Shown piece after piece: positions 58,659 to 64,000 of a stretch of DNA of 64,000 bases. A program made the translations under genes and the position numbers. The notes under the pieces were generated by a model. The model was not told where the DNA came from and ran no database searches. It was given only the letters and a program-made list of their open reading frames with translations. The stretch is from Xanthomonas cissicola (GTDB taxonomy: Bacteria > Pseudomonadota > Gammaproteobacteria > Xanthomonadales > Xanthomonadaceae), in NCBI RefSeq assembly GCF_008801575.1, contig NZ_VZPL01000001.1, forward strand, positions 124,001 to 188,000. Reading direction: 5' to 3'. Within the stretch, counting starts at the first letter, position 1, and every line of letters begins with the position of its first letter.

Positions 58659-59357
58659 ATGGCACAGAGCAAGCGCGTTAAGGCCATTACGGCCGCTGTC
58701 GTTCCGGGCAAGACCTATGCCTTCGAAGACGCAATCAAGATCCTGAAGACCGCCACCAAGGCCAAGTTCGTCGAGTCGATCGACGTTGCCGTGCGCCTGG
58801 GCGTGGACGCCAAGAAGTCCGACCAGCAGGTGCGCGGTTCCACCGTGCTGCCGGCCGGTACCGGCAAGAGCGTGCGCGTTGCAGTGTTCGCACCGGCAGG
58901 CGCCAAGGCTGACGAAGCCCTGGCCGCTGGCGCCGAGGCGGTGGGCATGGACGACCTGGCCGAGAAGATGCAGGCCGGCGACCTGAACTATGACGTGGTC
59001 ATCGCGACCCCGGACGCTATGCGCGTCGTCGGTAAGCTGGGCACCCTGCTGGGTCCGCGCGGCTTGATGCCGAACCCGAAGGTCGGCACCGTGTCGGCCA
59101 ATCCGGGCGAAGCGGTCAAGAATGCCAAGTCGGGCCAGGTGCGCTACCGCACCGACAAGGCCGGCATCATCCACTGCACCATCGGCAAGGCCAGCTTCGA
59201 CGACGAAGCGCTGAAGTCGAACCTGCAGGCGCTGTTGCTGGATCTGGTCAAGGCCAAGCCGGCCACCTCCAAGGGTACCTACCTGCAGAAGGTGTCGGTC
59301 AGTTCGACCATGGGTCCGGGCGTGACGGTGGACCAGTCGAGCCTGTCGTTGAAGTAA
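58659..59357 (+). CDS. rplA: 50S ribosomal protein L1
   Basis: A 232-residue protein of the L1 stalk and translational repressor of the L11-L1 mRNA in other bacteria. [20 protein letters not shown] and [17 protein letters not shown] are the rRNA/mRNA-binding signatures. It is coupled to rplK with a 3-base gap, so shared control is likely. Confidence 0.98.
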   Translation: MAQSKRVKAITAAVVPGKTYAFEDAIKILKTATKAKFVESIDVAVRLGVDAKKSDQQVRGSTVLPAGTGKSVRVAVFAPAGAKADEALAAGAEAVGMDDLAEKMQAGDLNYDVVIATPDAMRVVGKLGTLLGPRGLMPNPKVGTVSANPGEAVKNAKSGQVRYRTDKAGIIHCTIGKASFDDEALKSNLQALLLDLVKAKPATSKGTYLQKVSVSSTMGPGVTVDQSSLSLK

Positions 59358-59900
59358 GCGAATGCGTCCGGCGTCATGCGCCTGACGTATTTGGCAGTAC
59401 AGCATTGTTTTTCCGGCCCGGGTCACCGTGTGCTGGGAGTCCGTTCCCTCCTTTGGGGTAACGGACATTTTGAAGGCGATCGCCGGCACGTCCGGCGGTA
59501 GCCGTCAAAGACCGCAGGCGCGGTCAGCGCGGATCGACGACGGGCAGGGATGCTCGCACTGGCAAGGAGTCGCCGTCGATGCAGCGGGATCGCTTAATTG
59601 GTTCGTTTCGAACCGGCCGGCGTAGATGGTGTCGCCCTTCTGGAGCTTTCTGGTTTACGCGCGTCTGGGACATCCCGGATCGAGTCCACTCCAGGTCTAG
59701 AACGGCCACCAAAGGAACATCGGTCGATGTTCCCGGCTTCCAGGAAGGAGGCTGCCCTGGACCGCGACCGGCAGGAGCCGCGAGCGGAGTAGTTTGAAGC
59801 GGGGATTAGGGATTCGGCATTGGGGATTTGCAGGCTGCTTCACGGCTCTGGCGAATCCCGAATCACCAATCCCGAATACCGGCTTTAACGGAGGAGTGCA
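59358..59900 (+). promoter_or_regulatory. Long leader of rplJL with L10-type mRNA element
   Basis: A 543-base non-coding region. The part near 59,500-59,530 (AAAGACCGCAGGCGCGG) and near 59,620-59,640 (GGCGTAGATGGTGTCGCC) resembles the conserved halves of the L10 leader that binds L10(L12)4 in gammaproteobacteria. A GGGAATC-type inverted repeat (59801-59879) lies between this and the rplJ ribosome site GGAGGAG. The promoter was not located. Confidence 0.65.
59801..59879. repeat. GGGATT/GATTCCC-type inverted repeat before rplJ
   Basis: Left arm 59801-59829 (GGGGATTAGGGATTCGG...GGGGATTTG) and right arm 59852-59879 (CGAATCCCGAATCACC... CCCGAATACC) can pair. Same heptamer family as at oxyR, pth and rpoB. 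Confidence 0.65.
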
Positions 59901-60434
59901 ATGGCTCTCAATCTGTCCCAGAAGCAAGAAGTAGTCGCCGAGCTGGCAGACATCGCCGCCAAGGCCCACTCCCTGGTCGCTGCCGAATACGCTGGCACCA
60001 CGGTCTCCCAGATGACCGCGATGCGCAAGCAGGCCCGCGAAACCGGCGTGTTCTTGAAAGTTGTCAAGAACACCCTGGCTGCGCGTGCCGTTGAAGGTAC
60101 TGATTTCGCTGTCGCTGCTGACAAGCTGGTCGGTCCTTTGCTGTATGCGTTTTCGATGGAGGAGCCTGGCGCAGCCGGTCGCCTGATCAAGGAATTTGCC
60201 AAGAGCAACGACAAGCTGCAGGCCAAGGTCGTGTCCATCGGCGGGGAACTGTTCCCGGCTGGACACGTCGACGTATTGGCCTCGCTGCCGACCCGTGACC
60301 AGGCCCTTGCCATGCTGGCCCGCGTGCTGTCCGAACCGGCTGCCATGTTCGCCCGTGCCGTCAAGGCCGTTGGCGACAAGCAGGGTGGTGGCGACGAAGC
60401 CGCCGCGCCGGTCGCCGAGACTGCCGAAGCTTGA
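59901..60434 (+). CDS. rplJ: 50S ribosomal protein L10
   Basis: A 177-residue protein that anchors L7/L12 dimers and autogenously represses the rplJL m[43 protein letters not shown] and [16 protein letters not shown] are intact. The C-terminal helix (residues 140-170) is the L12-binding part. The ribosome site GGAGGAGTGCA is strong. rplL follows after 54 bases. Confidence 0.98.
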   Translation: MALNLSQKQEVVAELADIAAKAHSLVAAEYAGTTVSQMTAMRKQARETGVFLKVVKNTLAARAVEGTDFAVAADKLVGPLLYAFSMEEPGAAGRLIKEFAKSNDKLQAKVVSIGGELFPAGHVDVLASLPTRDQALAMLARVLSEPAAMFARAVKAVGDKQGGGDEAAAPVAETAEA

Positions 60435-60488
60435 TGTCCTAGCGTTCGCTAGAACCCCAATCCAGAAAATCATTTAAAGGTAATCACA

Positions 60489-60854
60489 ATGTCCCTTACC
60501 AACGAACAGATCGTCGACGCCATCGCCGAGAAGTCCCTGATGGAAGTGATGGAGCTGGTCAAGGCCATCGAAGAAAAGTTCGGCGTCTCCGCCGCTGCCC
60601 CGGTCGCTGCTGCTGCAGCTGGCCCGGCCGCCGTGGTTGAAGAGCAGACCGAGTTCAACGTGGTGCTGACCAACTGTGGCACCAACAAGGTCGGCGTCAT
60701 TAAGGCCGTCCGCGCCGTGACCGGCCTGGGTCTGAAGGAAGCCAAGGATCTGACAGAAGCCGGTGGCATGCTGAAGGAAGGCGCTTCGAAGGACGAAGCC
60801 GAGAAGATCAAGAAGGAACTGACCGAAGCTGGCGCGACTGTCGAAATCAAGTAA
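60489..60854 (+). CDS. rplL: 50S ribosomal protein L7/L12
   Basis: A 121-residue protein. The N-terminal dimerisation region ([29 protein letters not shown], in part) precedes an Ala-rich hinge ([14 protein letters not shown]) and the factor-binding C-domain ([29 protein letters not shown]). An unusual Cys is in TNCGTNK, where most sequences have Ala. Present in multiple copies on the ribosome; recruits GTPase factors. Confidence 0.98.
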   Translation: MSLTNEQIVDAIAEKSLMEVMELVKAIEEKFGVSAAAPVAAAAAGPAAVVEEQTEFNVVLTNCGTNKVGVIKAVRAVTGLGLKEAKDLTEAGGMLKEGASKDEAEKIKKELTEAGATVEIK

Positions 60855-60896
60855 GCAATACCTTGCATCGCCAGCGTTTCATGGTGATGCACTGAA

Positions 60897-60921
60897 GGCT
60901 GGGAGCGTAGAGCTCCCGGCC
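60897..60921 (+). terminator. Attenuator-like hairpin between rplL and rpoB
   Basis: Ten-base arms GGCTGGGAGC / GCTCCCGGCC (one G-U pair) with loop GTAGA, followed by TTTGG. In E. coli an attenuator in this same gap lowers rpoBC expression relative to rplJL, and a similar role is inferred here. Confidence 0.65.
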
Positions 60922-60944
60922 TTTGGCCGTTTCGGACGGGAAGT

Positions 60945-61005
60945 GGGATTGGAGAATCGTACATGCAGCATGGCGCGATCATCCGATTCTCAATTCCCGA
61001 TTCCC
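60945..61005. repeat. GGGATT/GATTCCC-type inverted repeat before rpoB
   Basis: Left arm 60945-60959 (GGGATTGGAGAATCG) and right arm 60984-61005 (CGATTCTCAATTCCCGATTC) pair over 15 bases with mismatches. It lies in the rplL-rpoB gap just after the attenuator-like hairpin. Fourth copy of the family. Confidence 0.65.
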
Positions 61006-61140
61006 GGCCTCACCGAGTTGGTAGTTGGAAGTAGCGGGAGAAGGCGTGCTGGTGCCGGCAATACCAGCGACTTCCAACTGACAATTTTGTTATTTCAGGG
61101 CCGCCGCGATGTGGCCCCCGCAGCCTAGGGTGAAGACCTC

Positions 61141-64000
61141 ATGACGTCTTATTCGTTCACCGAAAAAAAGCGTATCCGCAAGGACTTCGGTAAGCAGCGC
61201 TCGATCCTCGAAGTGCCGTTCCTGCTTGCCATCCAGGTGGATTCCTATCGCGAATTCCTGCAGGAAGACGTGGAGCCGAACAAGCGTAAGGACCTCGGTC
61301 TGCACGCGGCATTGAAGTCGGTGTTCCCGATTTCCAGCTACAGCGGCAACGCTGCGCTGGAGTACGTCGGTTACAAGTTGGGTGAGCCGGTGTTTGACGA
61401 GCGTGAATGCCGTCAGCGCGGCATGAGCTATGGCGCGCCGTTGCGCGTGACCGTGCGTCTGGTGATCTACGACCGCGAGTCGTCGACCAAGGCGATCAAG
61501 TACGTGAAGGAGCAGGAGGTCTATCTCGGCGAAATTCCGTTGATGACCGGCAACGGTACCTTCATCGTCAACGGCACCGAGCGCGTGATCGTCTCGCAGC
61601 TGCACCGCTCGCCGGGCGTGTTCTTCGATCACGACCGTGGCAAGACCCACAGCTCGGGCAAGCTGCTCTACAGCGCCCGCATCATTCCGTACCGCGGCTC
61701 GTGGTTGGACTTCGAGTTCGACCCGAAGGATGCGCTGTTCACCCGTATCGACCGTCGCCGCAAGCTGCCGGTGTCGATCCTGCTGCGCGCGCTTGGCTAC
61801 AGCAACGAAGAGATGCTGGCCGAGTTCTTTGAGATCAACACCTTCCACATCAACCCGGACGAAGGCGTGCAGCTGGAGCTGGTGCCGGAGCGTCTGCGTG
61901 GTGAAACGCTGAACTTCGACCTGGCCGACGGCGACAAGGTCATCGTGGAAGCGGGCAAGCGCATCACTGCGCGTCACGTCAAGCAACTGGAAGCCGCCGG
62001 CGTTGCCGCGCTGGCCGTGCCGGACGACTACCTGGTCGGTCGTATCCTGTCGCACGACGTGGTCGATGGCTCCACCGGCGAACTGCTGGCCAATGCCAAC
62101 GACGAAATCAACGAAGACCAGCTGGCTGCCTTCCGCAAGGCGGGCGTCGATGCGGTCGGCACCCTGTGGGTGAACGATCTGGATCGTGGTCCGTACCTGT
62201 CCAACACCTTGCGCATCGATCCGACCAAGACGCAGCTGGAAGCGCTGGTCGAAATCTACCGCATGATGCGTCCGGGCGAGCCGCCGACCAAGGAAACGGC
62301 GCAGAACCTCTTCCACAACCTGTTCTTCACCTTCGAGCGCTACGACCTGTCCACGGTCGGCCGCATGAAGTTCAACCGTCGCGTCGGCCGCAAGGACGTG
62401 CTGGGCGAGTCGGTGCTTTACGACAAGAAGTACTTTGCCGAGCGTAACGACGAAGAATCCAAGCGCTTGGTTGCCGAGCACGCCGACACCTCCGACATCC
62501 TGGAAGTGATCAAGGTGCTCACCGAAATCCGCAACGGTCGCGGCGTGGTCGATGACATCGATCACCTGGGTAACCGTCGCGTGCGTTCGGTCGGCGAAAT
62601 GGCCGAGAACGTGTTCCGCGTGGGCCTGGTCCGCGTCGAGCGCGCGGTCAAGGAGCGTCTGTCGATGGCCGAGTCCGAAGGCCTGACCCCGCAGGAGCTG
62701 ATCAACGCCAAGCCGGTGGCTGCCGCGATCAAGGAATTCTTCGGCTCCTCGCAGCTGTCGCAGTTCATGGATCAGAACAACCCGCTGTCGGAAGTGACGC
62801 ACAAGCGTCGCGTCTCCGCGCTGGGTCCGGGCGGTCTGACCCGCGAACGCGCCGGCTTCGAAGTGCGCGACGTGCACCCGACCCATTACGGCCGCGTCTG
62901 CACCATCGAAACGCCGGAAGGCCCGAACATCGGCCTGATCAACTCGCTGGCCGTGTTCGCCCGCACCAACCAGTACGGCTTCCTCGAGACGCCGTACCGT
63001 AAGGTGCTGGACGGCAAGGTCTCCGACGACGTCGAATACCTGTCGGCGATCGAGGAAAACGAGTACGTGATCGCCCAGGCGAACGCGCTGACCGATGCCA
63101 AGAACATGCTCACCGAGCAGTTCGTGCCGTGCCGGTTCCAGGGCGAATCGCTGTTGAAGCCGCCGTCCGAAGTGCACTTCATGGACGTCTCGCCGATGCA
63201 GACCGTGTCGGTCGCAGCGGCGCTGGTGCCGTTCCTCGAGCACGACGACGCCAACCGCGCACTGATGGGCGCTAACATGCAGCGCCAGGCCGTGCCGACA
63301 CTGCGTTCGCAGAAGCCGCTGGTCGGTACCGGCATCGAGCGTGCGGTTGCGCGCGACTCGGGCGTGACCGTCAATGCGCTGCGTGGTGGCGTGATCGAGC
63401 AGATCGACGCAGCCCGCATCGTGGTCAAGGTCAATGAGGCAGAAATCGGCGGCGACACCGATGCCGGCGTGGATATCTACAACCTGATCAAGTACACCCG
63501 CTCCAACCAGAACACCTGCATCAACCAGCGTCCGCTGGTGAATGTGGGCGACGTGATCGCGCGCGGCGACGTGCTGGCAGACGGCCCGTCCACCGACATC
63601 GGCGAACTGGCGCTGGGCCAGAACATGCTGATCGCGTTCATGCCGTGGAACGGCTACAACTTCGAAGACTCCATCCTTCTCTCCGAGCGCGTGGTGGAAG
63701 AAGATCGTTACACCACGATCCACATCGAAGAGCTGACCTGCGTTGCGCGCGACACCAAGTTGGGGCCGGAGGAAATTTCCGCCGACATCCCGAACGTGTC
63801 CGAGCAGGCCTTGAACCGTCTGGATGAAAGCGGCGTGGTGTACATCGGTGCGGAAGTGCGTGCCGGCGACATCATGGTCGGCAAGGTCACGCCGAAGGGC
63901 GAAAGCCAGCTGACTCCGGAAGAAAAGCTGCTGCGTGCGATCTTCGGCGAGAAGGCGTCCGACGTGAAGGACAGCTCGCTGCGCGTGCCCCCGGGCATGG
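61141..64000 (+). CDS. rpoB: RNA polymerase beta subunit, cut by right window edge
   Basis: ATG at 61141 starts a frame open to the window end, encoding the first 953 residues out of about 1380. It begins [19 protein letters not shown]. The rifampicin-binding cluster I ([22 protein letters not shown], in part) has the sensitive-type residues: Asp and His at the usual resistance positions. [15 protein letters not shown] is read here as [29 protein letters not shown] and the start of the second half (NYEDSI as NFEDSI) are present. It forms the active site with RpoC, which should follow. Confidence 0.99.
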   Translation, partial: MTSYSFTEKKRIRKDFGKQRSILEVPFLLAIQVDSYREFLQEDVEPNKRKDLGLHAALKSVFPISSYSGNAALEYVGYKLGEPVFDERECRQRGMSYGAPLRVTVRLVIYDRESSTKAIKYVKEQEVYLGEIPLMTGNGTFIVNGTERVIVSQLHRSPGVFFDHDRGKTHSSGKLLYSARIIPYRGSWLDFEFDPKDALFTRIDRRRKLPVSILLRALGYSNEEMLAEFFEINTFHINPDEGVQLELVPERLRGETLNFDLADGDKVIVEAGKRITARHVKQLEAAGVAALAVPDDYLVGRILSHDVVDGSTGELLANANDEINEDQLAAFRKAGVDAVGTLWVNDLDRGPYLSNTLRIDPTKTQLEALVEIYRMMRPGEPPTKETAQNLFHNLFFTFERYDLSTVGRMKFNRRVGRKDVLGESVLYDKKYFAERNDEESKRLVAEHADTSDILEVIKVLTEIRNGRGVVDDIDHLGNRRVRSVGEMAENVFRVGLVRVERAVKERLSMAESEGLTPQELINAKPVAAAIKEFFGSSQLSQFMDQNNPLSEVTHKRRVSALGPGGLTRERAGFEVRDVHPTHYGRVCTIETPEGPNIGLINSLAVFARTNQYGFLETPYRKVLDGKVSDDVEYLSAIEENEYVIAQANALTDAKNMLTEQFVPCRFQGESLLKPPSEVHFMDVSPMQTVSVAAALVPFLEHDDANRALMGANMQRQAVPTLRSQKPLVGTGIERAVARDSGVTVNALRGGVIEQIDAARIVVKVNEAEIGGDTDAGVDIYNLIKYTRSNQNTCINQRPLVNVGDVIARGDVLADGPSTDIGELALGQNMLIAFMPWNGYNFEDSILLSERVVEEDRYTTIHIEELTCVARDTKLGPEEISADIPNVSEQALNRLDESGVVYIGAEVRAGDIMVGKVTPKGESQLTPEEKLLRAIFGEKASDVKDSSLRVPPGM

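Noticed and set aside
61090-63723. 877-codon minus-strand open frame opposite rpoB
   Set aside because: Antisense shadow of a high-GC gene: the protein is His/Arg/Val-rich with no family signature, whereas the plus strand is unmistakable RpoB.

Overview
The window is chromosomal DNA of a plant-associated gammaproteobacterium, very probably a Xanthomonas. The evidence is high GC throughout, an ahpC / ahpF-oxyR block, a 313-residue proline iminopeptidase with Ser110 in GGSWGS, a 568-residue bacterial O-GlcNAc transferase homologue with His218 and Lys388 where the Xanthomonas campestris enzyme has them, GH30 XynC xylanase sequence, and dispersed GTAG-headed and GATTCCC repeats in the gaps. No insertion sequence, prophage, integrase, CRISPR array or plasmid function is visible.

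Layout. 1-8.6 kb: a truncated GAF-like protein, msrA, a DJ-1/PfpI protein, then on the minus strand ahpC, ahpF, oxyR, rnk and tal, so peroxide defence dominates this part. 8.8-13.9 kb: prmC and pip on plus, then a tightly overlapped minus-strand operon (nitroreductase, 5'-3' exonuclease, Nudix hydrolase, N-formylglutamate amidohydrolase). 14-20.9 kb: two tandem DUF1631 genes, followed by decayed ~102-bp repeats of the second gene's own 3' end, then a divergent hydrolase/TetR pair with an operator-like palindrome. 21.5-26.3 kb: a proton-translocating transhydrogenase (pntAA, pntAB, pntB) whose first gene is separated from the others by an opposite-strand ECF sigma / DUF3619-like / DUF3106 module. 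26.7-29.1 kb: a membrane protein, sufT and ilvE. 29.3-37.6 kb: secreted degradative enzymes, namely three tandem S8 serine proteases and a GH30 glucuronoxylanase. Three of these four genes carry inactivating lesions (stop at codon 2, frameshift, frameshift), while no housekeeping gene in the window does. 37.9-43.7 kb: a WrbA-type quinone reductase, YihY, a TlpA-like lipoprotein, acylphosphatase, an unknown membrane protein, PPK2 and MoaB. 44-51.4 kb: hemA-prfA-OGT on minus, divergent from TPR-lolB-ispE and tRNA-Gln.

51.6-64 kb: a conserved information-processing block: prs, rplY, pth, ychF, tRNA-Tyr/Gly/Thr, tuf, tRNA-Trp, secE, nusG, rplK, rplA, rplJ, rplL, and the first 953 codons of rpoB. 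It carries an L10-type mRNA leader and an attenuator-like hairpin between rplL and rpoB.

How they work together: OxyR sits beside its likely targets ahpC and ahpF, and MsrA repairs oxidised methionine. pnt supplies NADPH that thiol-based reduction can draw on. hemA/prfA, lolB/ispE/prs and the tuf-rpoB block are core growth genes. The most interesting biology is the clustered decay of secreted enzymes, the split pnt locus, the DUF1631 pair with its downstream repeat fossil, and the repeat families in otherwise conserved gaps.
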